Origin: Deltaproteobacteria bacterium
Lineage (GTDB): Bacteria; Desulfobacterota; Desulfobaccia; Desulfobaccales; 0-14-0-80-60-11
Direction: 5' to 3'
Assembly: GCA_021813445.1 (NCBI GenBank)
Contig: JAKAKP010000162.1
Span: 1 to 32,238, forward strand
DNA: 32,238 nucleotides
Shown piece after piece: positions 8,451 through 14,633 of the stretch. The notes below the pieces were generated by a model that ran no database searches, had not been told where the DNA came from, and worked only from the letters and a program-made list of their open reading frames with translations. The translations under genes were made by a program, and so were the position numbers. How positions within the stretch are numbered: position 1 is the first letter of the stretch; every line of letters starts with the position of its first letter.

Positions 8451-8699
8451 CTAAAGAGAATCAATAAAAGCATCAAGTAGCTCGATCTTAAACAAAGGTT
8501 TGCCCCCAACTCGCACGGGCCGGACCGGGAAAGGGTTTTTGGCTCCTCTGCAGAGCATGTTCCTAAGAGTTTTTGGGGAAATACCTACGTATCGAGCCGC
8601 TTCGTCTACGGAATATAAACGTTTTGGCGATGTTTTTTGGATGATCTTTCTAAGTTCGGAAAGTATTTTATTTAGATCAGTTGGTTGCGAAGATTTCAT
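8451..8699 (-). CDS. AlpA/excisionase-like small HTH protein
   Basis: An 82-aa DNA-binding protein. A short helical N-terminus (1-30) leads to a MerR/AlpA-type helix-turn-helix (YSVDEAARYVGISPKTLRNML) and a wing (FPVRPVRVGGKPLFKIELLDAFI), the usual layout of excisionase or AlpA-like proteins of integrated elements. The start ATG at 8697-8699 lies inside the end of the XRE gene in another frame and has a GGGGGC purine stretch upstream; a longer frame reaching 8792 only overlaps the XRE gene. The likely role is recombination directionality or activation of element genes, inferred from family and context. Confidence 0.78.
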   Translation of the reverse strand: MKSSQPTDLNKILSELRKIIQKTSPKRLYSVDEAARYVGISPKTLRNMLCRGAKNPFPVRPVRVGGKPLFKIELLDAFIDSL

Positions 8700-8874
8700 C
8701 TTCTTTTGCCCCCAGTTTCTCACAAATACGTCTACGAAGATTTTCATCGGGTTGCCGCCAACCCCGCACAATTTTCGAAAGTAGCGCCTCATGAATTTTT
8801 AAATGATAAGCAAAGTTGACTTGAGAACCGTATTTAATGAAAATGAGTGATTTTAGTTTGTAGTTGGTACCCAT
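8677..8874 (-). CDS. XRE-family (Cro/CI-like) repressor
   Basis: A 65-aa single-domain helix-turn-helix protein. The pattern GSQVNFAYHLKIHEALLSKIVRGWRQP followed by LRRRICEKLGAKEDEIF is the classical HTH_3 fold. A strong ribosome site (GGAGGAAGTAAC) precedes ATG 8872-8874. It overlaps the downstream AlpA-like gene by 23 nt, so the two are translationally coupled. A short inverted repeat (8894-8900/8933-8939) just upstream is a candidate operator. The role is probably control of element excision or transfer. Confidence 0.8.
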   Translation of the reverse strand: MGTNYKLKSLIFIKYGSQVNFAYHLKIHEALLSKIVRGWRQPDENLRRRICEKLGAKEDEIFATN

Positions 8875-8893
8875 GTTACTTCCTCCTCTTTTT

Positions 8894-8939
8894 GCACCTC
8901 ATAATGGCCTGAATGTGTGGTAATGTTTATTCGAGGTGC
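8894..8939. promoter_or_regulatory. Inverted repeat upstream of XRE repressor (operator candidate)
   Basis: GCACCTC at 8894-8900 and its reverse complement GAGGTGC at 8933-8939 are separated by 32 bp. They lie 20-65 bp upstream of the repressor start, a common position for autoregulatory operators. Confidence 0.35.
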
Positions 8940-9025
8940 CTTTTTTCTTCGTGTAGTTGTATCGTTTTGCTATAAGATTCTCATTGTTCCCTAGCAGTTT
9001 CCCGAAAGACGATGTACTGCCGTGG

Positions 9026-9060
9026 CCATTGTGCATACGGCTCTGACGTATGCACAATGG
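9026..9060. repeat. Perfect 14-7-14 palindrome, recombinase-site-like
   Basis: CCATTGTGCATACG (9026-9039), a 7-bp asymmetric spacer (9040-9046) and CGTATGCACAATGG (9047-9060). No T-run follows on either strand, so it is not a Rho-independent terminator. Two arms of 14 bp around a 7-bp spacer resemble core sites of tyrosine recombinases (lox and FRT are 13-8-13). It could also be an operator for the neighbouring HTH proteins. Confidence 0.55.
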
Positions 9061-9168
9061 ATAGCACAGTTGCCGGCCTAAGTCAAAAACTATTTAGTGC
9101 AGATTAATAGATAGGGAAATCAATTAGATAAGGTATTATTGGGGGAAGGTTGGATTACTTCTCAAATG

Positions 9169-10233
9169 TTATGCTTCTTTTTTCTCTAAAAACTTCGACA
9201 AACGTTCTGCTAGGCGGGCCGCCAACCGCTGAGATGCAAGACTCTCAACACGCCAAAGATTTTTCATAGAAATCAGCGCCTCTTTTTCATTCCACATGGC
9301 CAACAGAACGTTGTAATGAAGAAGATTTGCAATATCTTGGCGGGCAAATAGATACGTAAATGGGCTCATCGCACCTGGTGAAGGGTTGGAAAAAGCCTCA
9401 AGCACTTGAAGGATATTATGCAATGGAGGGGGCAACCGGCGGATGGTCTTAAAAACGGTTTCAACATTGATCTTTTGGAGTGTCGATTGGACGACTCGTT
9501 CCTGTTCTGCTTCGACTTCTTCTCCTTCCGAAAAAACAAGTAACATCCGGCGTGCAAGAGATGCAGCCAATCTCTTGGTAGCATTATCAATAATTTTACC
9601 TTGATCTGCCCCACTGAATCCAAGTAGGACTTCAGGCGAGATCCGTTCCAGCAAGAAAGTAGCTTTGAAAATATGGTTATTAATTGACTGACTGACTTTT
9701 TGCAATAATTCTGGCGGAAATGACCCTAATATTCCCGGAAGTGTGTATGCAAGTGAGATTAAGATATGGTAAGTTTGATAATTATTTGGAAAATCTTCGG
9801 CCGCGTCAGGCTCTGCAATTAATGAGAGACGGTCAATTGCTGTAAGCATGCGACCTTCATAACTTTGCATGAAAAAAATATAAAAATTAATCAAAGAATC
9901 GTAATCAACCTCAAACTCTGCGAATATGGATCGAACAGACAATGTTCCAAGCGAGACGGCTTCAGAAATTGTGTCATGGGTTAATCCTAACTTAAAAGGC
10001 AACTCGGTAAGCGAATATATTGTGCCTGCACTATAGCCTCCCCTGAAGCGGGAAGTAATACTTGCACCCCAAAGTGCTATCCTAAGCCACCCGGGGATAG
10101 GGTTAAGTCCCTGCTCCCAAGATTCAATGGTTCGCGGGGAAACGTTTAAAGCTTCAGCCAACTTGCGCCTAGAGTCAAATCCCATAAGTAGCCTGATTCT
10201 GGCTAATTCTTCAGGAGTAAGCTTTGGTAACAT
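9169..10233 (-). CDS. HTH-domain protein of unknown family (354 aa)
   Basis: The N-terminus (about 8-50) is a helix-turn-helix of the XRE/antitoxin type (IRLLMGFDSRRKLAEALNVSPRTIESWEQG). The remaining 300 residues are largely helical with no motif I recognise: hydrophobic segments (INFYIFFM; ILISLAYTLPGILGSF) and a Glu-rich stretch (SEGEEVEAEQERVV). The start is ATG 10231-10233 with GGAG at the right spacing. Base composition is AT-rich compared with the chromosomal genes in the window. It sits alone between the toxin-antitoxin remnants and the XRE/AlpA pair. A sensor-type regulator of the element is plausible but not shown. Confidence 0.65.
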   Translation of the reverse strand: MLPKLTPEELARIRLLMGFDSRRKLAEALNVSPRTIESWEQGLNPIPGWLRIALWGASITSRFRGGYSAGTIYSLTELPFKLGLTHDTISEAVSLGTLSVRSIFAEFEVDYDSLINFYIFFMQSYEGRMLTAIDRLSLIAEPDAAEDFPNNYQTYHILISLAYTLPGILGSFPPELLQKVSQSINNHIFKATFLLERISPEVLLGFSGADQGKIIDNATKRLAASLARRMLLVFSEGEEVEAEQERVVQSTLQKINVETVFKTIRRLPPPLHNILQVLEAFSNPSPGAMSPFTYLFARQDIANLLHYNVLLAMWNEKEALISMKNLWRVESLASQRLAARLAERLSKFLEKKEA

Positions 10234-10270
10234 TCATTCTCCATCTGAAAATTCAACGATAACCTTTAAC

Positions 10271-10437
10271 TAAACCAATTCAAGCCGAAGCTCTCGGCCG
10301 ACAAGGGCGGCAGCGCGTTGCAGAGTTTCCATCATTCGCTCGGCCATTTGGATTTTGGTGATCCCCTGCTTGCGCATTTCTTCGCCAATCTGCCAGGTGA
10401 TCACGCATATAGCCGCTTCCACCAGGTCGGCCAGATA
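10271..10437 (-). pseudogene. Remnant of HTH antitoxin with internal deletion
   Basis: An open frame without a start, ending at TAG 10271-10273, reads YLADLVEAAICVITWQIGEE, then KQGITKIQMAERM followed at once by METLQRAAALVGRELRLELV. These are the two ends of HigA-like antitoxins (ADLxEAA..., GxTKAELAxRM..., TLxRAAxALGRxLRLEL). The middle, containing the recognition helix, is missing, and the preceding codon is TAA. A small in-frame deletion plus loss of the start explains this. Confidence 0.6.
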
Positions 10438-10441
10438 TTAC

Positions 10442-10782
10442 TTATCGCGCCTCTTCCTGGACATCTGTCATTGAATCCTGAATGCTCACTGCGATGTCAC
10501 GATGTCGCGGCGAGTTCATGCTGCGCCTTAATGTTTCAAAGGTTGCCAAATCCACTTTTCGCCCAAGCTTCCGTTCGAGATACTGTACCAAAGCCACGAA
10601 TTGCAACCCCAAGGGCGGGAAAGTTCCACCAGCAGGTCGATGTCGCTGTCCGCATTGGTCAGGTCTCTGGCAAAGGAGCCGTAAAGGGTTATGCGCACCA
10701 CTCCGAAGCGCCGCCGCAAATGGGGCAGGGTCTGGCGCAAAACATTAATAACCGCTTCCCGGGATAAGGATGGCTTTTTCAT
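10442..10782 (-). pseudogene. MNT-type nucleotidyltransferase (antitoxin), frameshifted
   Basis: The first 50 residues match the minimal nucleotidyltransferase fold, with motif GSFARDLTNADSDIDLLVEL (GSxxR and DxD metal ligands). In HEPN/MNT modules such proteins modify and silence the HEPN toxin. Near 10604-10619 the frame shifts by one base: the +1 frame continues convincingly as GLQFVALVQYLERKLGRKVD then LATFETLRRSM and ends at TAA 10442-10444, about 113 codons in all. As read, translation ends in a nonsense tail at 10528. No HEPN toxin gene follows; only an unrelated HTH antitoxin remnant does. The start ATG 10780-10782 lacks a clear ribosome site. Confidence 0.75.
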
Positions 10783-10808
10783 AGGAGATAGCCATGTACT
10801 TCATTGTG

Positions 10809-11075
10809 TTAGCGATATATCTCTGAGCGTTTTCCAAGGCGCAAGACCAGGATACGTGAGTCATTATCCTGAATATCGCAGATCAATCGAAAGTCTCCAA
10901 CCCTATAGCTCCAAAACGTTCCCAGGGGACCGCTGAGGGCCTTACCCAAATCCCGAGGGTCTTCACGGATAGAAAGACGACCATCGGTGAAATCAAGAAT
11001 TCGCCTGGCCGTCTGCCTGTCTAACTTCCGCAATTGCTGCCTGGCGGTATTTGAATACTCAATCGTCCAGGCCAA
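10809..11075 (-). CDS. relE: RelE/ParE-family toxin
   Basis: An 88-aa protein of the RelE/ParE superfamily. Typical landmarks are the N-terminal strand-helix (WTIEYSNTARQQLRKLDRQT), the central RDLGKALSGPLGTFWSYRVGDFRLICDI and the C-terminal VLRLGKRSEIYR. RelE toxins cleave mRNA on the ribosome; ParE toxins inhibit gyrase. The Arg and Tyr positions fit RelE better. The start overlaps the end of the antitoxin frame by 17 nt, as usual for the pair. It appears intact, unlike the two neighbouring toxin-antitoxin remnants, and would stabilise the element. Confidence 0.9.
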   Translation of the reverse strand: MAWTIEYSNTARQQLRKLDRQTARRILDFTDGRLSIREDPRDLGKALSGPLGTFWSYRVGDFRLICDIQDNDSRILVLRLGKRSEIYR

Positions 11076-11286
11076 GATCTTTTCTCACCTCGGCAGAGGA
11101 ATAAGCGGCCTCTTCCCCCTTGCGGATGCGCTCCAGGACGTCGGCAGCGAGGTAATAGTCCTCAAGGTCGTCAATCTTTTCATTAAGAGCCTCCCGGATA
11201 TAAAATGCCTTGGTACGGCCAGTCTGTCGCGCTAAAAATTCCAGGCGCTTGTCGATATCCTCAGGTAAACGGATGGAGATGGGCAT
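11059..11286 (-). CDS. relB: Ribbon-helix-helix antitoxin (RelB/CopG type)
   Basis: A 75-aa antitoxin. The N-terminal RHH DNA-binding motif (PISIRLPEDIDKRLEFLARQTGRTKAFYIREAL) is followed by an acidic toxin-binding tail (DDLEDYYLAADVLERI...). It precedes the RelE-type toxin with a 17-nt overlap. ATG 11284-11286 has GAGGGG upstream. Such pairs repress their own promoter. It is the gene nearest the element boundary, separated from the tRNA fragment by about 370 bp. Confidence 0.9.
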   Translation of the reverse strand: MPISIRLPEDIDKRLEFLARQTGRTKAFYIREALNEKIDDLEDYYLAADVLERIRKGEEAAYSSAEVRKDLGLDD

Positions 11287-11414
11287 GGGTCCCCTCTAAT
11301 CTAAGGTTTCCAAATTCTTATGCATGTATTTTAAACGATACAAGTATTCAATGTAATTTTCAAGATTTATAAAGACAAAGCGTCTTGCCGGGTCCGGGGA
11401 AATTGGCTATGAAA

Positions 11415-11530
11415 TTTGGCTAGCATTTGCAGAAATAATTTAAAGAAAATGGGAAAAAACAAAGCCACGCGTAATGAGGGGTGCGCGGCTTTTAGGGGGA
11501 AATATTTGGCTAGCGTTTGGCTAGCAAATG
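11415..11530. repeat. Three TTTGGCTAGC repeats near att (integrase arm-site candidates)
   Basis: TTTGGCTAGC occurs at 11415-11424, 11505-11514 and 11516-11525; the last two are 11 bp apart. Copies one and three are followed by ATTTGC and AAATGC. They lie 130-240 bp from the tRNA fragment, the distance and arrangement expected of arm-type integrase or excisionase sites. The segment 11287-11654 holds no gene; besides these repeats and a terminator I see nothing else in it. Confidence 0.5.
11461..11493. terminator. Bidirectional terminator-like hairpin inside the element end
   Basis: AAAGCCACGCG and TGCGCGGCTTT pair over 11 positions with one mismatch and one wobble. The minus strand continues with TTTGTTTTTT and the plus strand ends in TTTT, so it could stop transcription in both directions. 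Confidence 0.6.
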
Positions 11531-11654
11531 CCTAAAATTAACCCCCAAAATCCTGGGTTTTCCCCGGTCGTCCCGAAATGGGAAAGCCAGAATAAGCCAT
11601 TAATATTATTATATCATTAGCTATCCCGTGAAATCCCGGAGAGGAGTTTGAAAA

Positions 11655-11702
11655 GGACTGAAAATCCGCGTGTCCGCAGTTCGATTCTGCGCCCCGCCAC
11701 CA
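11655..11702 (+). other. 3' fragment of tRNA-Phe (GAA) forming an attachment site
   Basis: The segment reads as the 3' half of a tRNA: anticodon loop CTGAAAA (anticodon GAA), 3' anticodon stem TCCGC, a 5-nt variable loop, T arm CGCAG-TTCGATT-CTGCG, 3' acceptor strand CCCCGCC, discriminator A and encoded CCA (11700-11702). The 5' half is absent: no D arm or GGCGGGG acceptor strand precedes it, and the upstream bases pair with only three of five anticodon-stem positions. Integrases commonly use tRNA 3' ends as att sites, leaving a fragment at one junction and an intact tRNA at the other. The terminator just downstream shows that this is the original chromosomal 3' end, so the element lies to the left. 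Confidence 0.82.
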
Positions 11703-11740
11703 ATTATTTCCAGGCTTGCCGTTGTGGAAAAAAATAAGCT

Positions 11741-11772
11741 GGGGCCGCTGATTGGGCGGCCCCTAATTTTTT
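11741..11772 (+). terminator. Rho-independent terminator of the former tRNA gene
   Basis: GGGGCCGC (11741-11748) pairs perfectly with GCGGCCCC (11756-11763) around a 7-nt loop and is followed by a T-rich tract (TAATTTTTT). It lies 39 bp after the tRNA fragment on the same strand. Confidence 0.85.
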
Positions 11773-11896
11773 GCACACGTGGCAAGGAGATGAATTTGCT
11801 CTCTAACTAGGAACTGGGCTAATTTACGAGAAGAAGCAGCCCGGGGAAATCGGCCCCGGCTGCACCGCAGGCCAGCTATAGGCACCTACGCTCCCC

Positions 11897-12661
11897 TCAT
11901 GGGCCATCACCGCTGGATACCAGCCGGGCCTGAAACCTTTCTTCCTTGGGCAGGTAGCGGACCTCGTAGGCATCCAGAGAACCTGCCCTACCCCGGTAAT
12001 CCACGCGATAGCGCCAGAATCCCGGCCGCTGCGGCTTCTTGCTGAAGAGATAATCCACCCAAAAGACCGTGGCCGTGGATGATTTATCTCCGGAAACCGT
12101 GGTGAGCTCCACCGGATATTGGATCACCCGGTCCTGGAATTCGCTGTAGCCGATCAGGGTGGTGGGCAGCCCCATACAGGCAACGGCGTCGAACAGGGCA
12201 AATTCCCAGGCGCGGCCATCGCCGTTATAGTCTTGGAGCCACATAATGGCGGGCTTGCCTTCCTGGCCTTGGGGCACCCCTTCCACGTGGTAATACAGGC
12301 CTTGCCGGATTTGATAGGGGATGTCGAAGGAGTCCGAGCCCTCCTGGTATTCGGGAATGATTCTCACGGTATTGATGAGGCGGTGGGACACGGTGTCCAC
12401 CAGGGACACCCGGGTGGGGCCTCGATAGTAACTGCCCCGGGTATATTCCGGGCAGGAATAGGGCTCAGCGGGGTTGTCCCGGGGCACCTTGATGGGGTTT
12501 AACATCCACAGGATCAGGGCGCGGCCGGGATGCCGGGGGGAATTAATACCTTGGGTTTCAATCACCTGGGCCCCGGCCGGCAGCCCATAAGCCGAGGTTT
12601 GGGCGGCAGCAGGCAGAGCCAACCAGAGCAGTAATACCAGGTTGATAATAACCGTTTTCAT
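11897..12661 (-). CDS. Secreted hypothetical protein
   Basis: A 254-aa protein with a clear Sec signal peptide (about 1-20, ending PAAAQ). The mature part is rich in aromatic residues and beta-type segments (GLYYHVEGVPQGQEGKPAIMWLQDYNG; FWRYRVDYRGRAG) and has two Cys. No known family is recognised. The region DYNGDGRAWEFALFDA resembles descriptions of environmental beta-sandwich proteins but carries no catalytic motif that I can name. ATG 12659-12661 is preceded by AGGAGAGAGGGG. It is the first gene after the element boundary and points towards it. It may be co-transcribed with the DUF3786-type gene 42 bp upstream. Confidence 0.75.
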   Translation of the reverse strand: MKTVIINLVLLLWLALPAAAQTSAYGLPAGAQVIETQGINSPRHPGRALILWMLNPIKVPRDNPAEPYSCPEYTRGSYYRGPTRVSLVDTVSHRLINTVRIIPEYQEGSDSFDIPYQIRQGLYYHVEGVPQGQEGKPAIMWLQDYNGDGRAWEFALFDAVACMGLPTTLIGYSEFQDRVIQYPVELTTVSGDKSSTATVFWVDYLFSKKPQRPGFWRYRVDYRGRAGSLDAYEVRYLPKEERFQARLVSSGDGP

Positions 12662-12703
12662 CCCCTCTCTCCTGGCGGCCGCATTGGTAATGCGGCTAGG
12701 TTA

Positions 12704-13525
12704 TTAATTAGCCGTCTCTTCACCCAGCAACCGGTCGATCAATTGCTCCACCAAAAACAGCAGGGATTCCAGGTCCAGGAAATCCATGACGGTGGAGTCG
12801 AAGAGGAAGTGGACCTGGGCCTGGAAGTTCTCCTCCGGCTCGGCATCCCAAAAGAGCAGGAGCACCGGCACCCGGGGCAGGGGCCGGAAAATCCCCTGAA
12901 AATCGGCGTCTTCCGCGGCCTGGGTTGGCTCCCCACCCAGGGCCGCGGCCCGGTGTTGCAGCTGGCTTTTGCGGCCGGCAAAATGCGAGGCCAGTTCCTT
13001 CTCCAGGCGGGCTAAAGTCTTGGCCTTGGACACGGAGTTGGGCAGGCTCTGATAGGTGATCCAAGCGCCCGTGGGCAATGCCTGCCCCCGGGAGGCGATG
13101 TAGTTGTAGAGCAAGATGGCATCCCAGGGGTTCGACGCGGCGCCAGGGGAATAACGGACTTCGTCTTTGAAGACCGTGATCGCTTGTCCGAAATAGGCAA
13201 ATTGCAGGTAAGGCCGGCCGTTCTCTGCCCCATAGACCGCGCCCAAGCCCCCGGCCAGGTTCTGAAAATCCAGGTCGGCCATCTTGGCGTGCATCACCTC
13301 CAGGGAGATGGCCAGGGATTCCCGGCGGCGTCCTTCGCCCTTCTCCTGCTGGCGGCTGATGGCCGCGGCCAGCTCCGGCGCGGCTGCCGACAGATAGGGG
13401 CACCGGGACAGATTCGCCCCTTCCTTAATGACCTGGGTGGCAAAGGCCATGCAGGTGCCTTGGCCGCACTCCCCGCAATTGGTGCGGGGCAGCGCCTTCA
13501 ACAATTCCAAAACCGTATGGGCCAT
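12704..13525 (-). CDS. DUF3786-type protein with N-terminal 4Fe-4S domain
   Basis: A 273-aa protein. The first 45 residues carry a four-Cys iron-sulfur motif of the CO dehydrogenase/acetyl-CoA synthase corrinoid-protein type (LPRTNCGECGQGTCMAFA, then LSRCPYL). The remainder, with YSPGAASNPWDAILLYNYI and LPLLLFWDAEPEENFQAQV-like segments, matches my knowledge of DUF3786, which is frequent in Desulfobacterota and acetogens. The function is unknown. It lies downstream of hybD, beyond a repeat element of about 200 bp, on the same strand, so it could be a late member of the hydrogenase transcript or an independent gene. The ribosome site is weak. The Trp-Asp-Ala core and the Fe-S motif are complete. 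Confidence 0.78.
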   Translation of the reverse strand: MAHTVLELLKALPRTNCGECGQGTCMAFATQVIKEGANLSRCPYLSAAAPELAAAISRQQEKGEGRRRESLAISLEVMHAKMADLDFQNLAGGLGAVYGAENGRPYLQFAYFGQAITVFKDEVRYSPGAASNPWDAILLYNYIASRGQALPTGAWITYQSLPNSVSKAKTLARLEKELASHFAGRKSQLQHRAAALGGEPTQAAEDADFQGIFRPLPRVPVLLLFWDAEPEENFQAQVHFLFDSTVMDFLDLESLLFLVEQLIDRLLGEETAN

Positions 13526-13735
13526 AATGATTTTAGGTTAGCAGCAACCAAGGTGATACTCGCCAAGGCTCTGTCTTTGCAAGCGAATTTTTCAACCTAT
13601 TCCCGAATTGCTGGGTTTTTGAGTAAGCATGAATTTTGCCAAAGTCAACACTCCGGAGGCTTCGGCTTAGCGATCCACCTCAGTAAACACCCAGGTATTG
13701 ATACCGAGTTGCATTCCAACGGCGTGGGTTTGTAG

Positions 13736-13757
13736 GGGGGCACCCATGTGTGCCCCC
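13736..13757. repeat. REP-like palindrome 1
   Basis: GGGGGCAC (13736-13743) and GTGCCCCC (13750-13757) with a 6-nt loop, inside the MITE-like element. It shares a consensus of the form GGGGGCxxAC-loop-GTxxGCCCC with the next two palindromes. Confidence 0.6.
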
Positions 13758-13838
13758 GGGACGGTCGCAAAAACGCAATCCTTCGGTCAAAAAATAAATA
13801 TGATCATGGAATTTGCGCAGGGGTATTTGCAGCCGCCA

Positions 13839-13860
13839 GGGCGGACACACGGGTCCGCCC
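13839..13860. repeat. REP-like palindrome 2
   Basis: GGGCGGAC (13839-13846) and GTCCGCCC (13853-13860) with a 6-nt loop, oriented opposite to palindrome 1 with respect to the flanking GTAGGGG/CCCCTAC blocks. Confidence 0.6.
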
Positions 13861-13904
13861 CTACAAAAAATTGCGGTTATATTGCAACTCGGTATTAGGG
13901 ATGG

Positions 13905-14435
13905 CTAAAGCTGCCGGGAGTCAGGCCGGGGCGTTACCGTCAGGCCCCAGGCCTTTAACTTGGCGATAATCTGCTCCAGGAGCAGTCCCATTTTGCCGCG
14001 CAGCAAGGGGGAGAGTTCCAGGCCGGTTTCCAGGCTCGAGGGCTGGATGCCGATGAGGCAGGTCTCCCGGGGCGTGACTTCCAGGAGTTGGGCCGCGGCC
14101 AGGACATCCATCAATCCCAGGTGGTGGAGGGAATCCTTGGTGGCGAACAGGGCCGGAATCTCCTGGTTCTCCAGAACGCCGATATAGCCGGGCTCCTTGC
14201 CGAAATTCACCGCATCCACAAACATGGCCCGGTCCTGGTTCTCAATGTAGGCCAGGAGGTCCAGGCCGATGGTGCCGCCGTCCAGCACCACCAATTCCGG
14301 GGGCAGCTCAAAGCCCGCCTCCAGGGCCCGCACCGCGTGCACGCCCGCGCCTTCATCCTGCATCAGGATGTTACCGAGCCCGACCACGGTGATCTTCTTC
14401 TCCAACGTCTCAGCCTCCCCTGCGGAACTTATCAT
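13905..14435 (-). CDS. hybD: [NiFe]-hydrogenase maturation endopeptidase HybD
   Basis: A 176-aa M52-family protease that removes the C-terminal peptide of the hydrogenase large subunit after nickel insertion. Conserved features are GLGNILMQDEGAGVHAVRAL with the first Ni-binding acidic residue, FVDAVNFG with the second, and LHHLGLMDVL with the His ligand. It is the last gene of the hyb operon, in the same order as E. coli hybOABCD. The start is uncertain: ATG 14433-14435 gives the normal family length, and the upstream extension to 14513 runs through a hairpin and looks non-coding. The ribosome site is weak (GAAAGAAAT). The stop is TAG. It is separated from hybC by about 200 bp full of repeats, unusual within this otherwise tight operon. 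Confidence 0.92.
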   Translation of the reverse strand: MISSAGEAETLEKKITVVGLGNILMQDEGAGVHAVRALEAGFELPPELVVLDGGTIGLDLLAYIENQDRAMFVDAVNFGKEPGYIGVLENQEIPALFATKDSLHHLGLMDVLAAAQLLEVTPRETCLIGIQPSSLETGLELSPLLRGKMGLLLEQIIAKLKAWGLTVTPRPDSRQL

Positions 14436-14490
14436 ATTTCTTTCAATAATTTCACCATAAAGGCACCATGGTTCACCAGGAAATAAAATT

Positions 14491-14518
14491 ATGGTTTGGC
14501 GCCGCCGCGCCAAACCAT
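14491..14518. terminator. 12-bp hairpin between hybC and hybD
   Basis: ATGGTTTGGCGC (14491-14502) and GCGCCAAACCAT (14507-14518) pair perfectly over a 4-nt loop. On the minus strand AATTTTATTT follows, so the structure may attenuate transcription from hybC into hybD or stabilise the upstream mRNA. Confidence 0.5.
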
Positions 14519-14592
14519 AAAGCCTTTGCTTAGTGCTTCTTGGTATCTTTGCGTCTTAGTGGTGAAAAATCTTTTCCCTCCAGGCCCTGGCC

Positions 14593-14619
14593 AGGGGGCG
14601 AACACCGGGTTCGCCCCCT
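14593..14619. repeat. REP-like palindrome 3
   Basis: AGGGGGCGAAC and GTTCGCCCCCT flank a 5-nt loop just after the hybC stop codon. It has the same pattern as the two palindromes in the MITE-like element. Between it and the hairpin above is a GC-poor stretch (about 14530-14575, CTTTGCGTCTTAGTGGTGAA) that resembles a dispersed intergenic repeat I have seen in other genomes. Confidence 0.55.
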
Positions 14620-14633
14620 CGGGGTTTGCAGGG

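Larger units (their letters stand above)
13701..13895. mobile_element. MITE-like element with nested inverted repeats
   Basis: The outer arms ATACCGAGTTGCA (13701-13713) and TGCAACTCGGTAT (13883-13895) are perfect reverse complements. Inside lie a second pair, TTTGTAGGGG (13729-13738) and CCCCTACAAA (13858-13867), and two strong palindromes. The whole is about 195 bp with no coding capacity, as expected of a MITE or a paired REP (REPIN-like) unit. It fills most of the 380-bp gap between hybD and the DUF3786-type gene. In the rest of the gap (13526-13700) I see nothing definite. Confidence 0.6.

Noticed and set aside
9026-9060. Rho-independent terminator
   Set aside because: Perfect stem but no T-run on either strand.
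11287-11702. Complete tRNA with an intron
   Set aside because: No 5' half (acceptor GGCGGGG or D arm) was found upstream, so a 3' fragment fits better.
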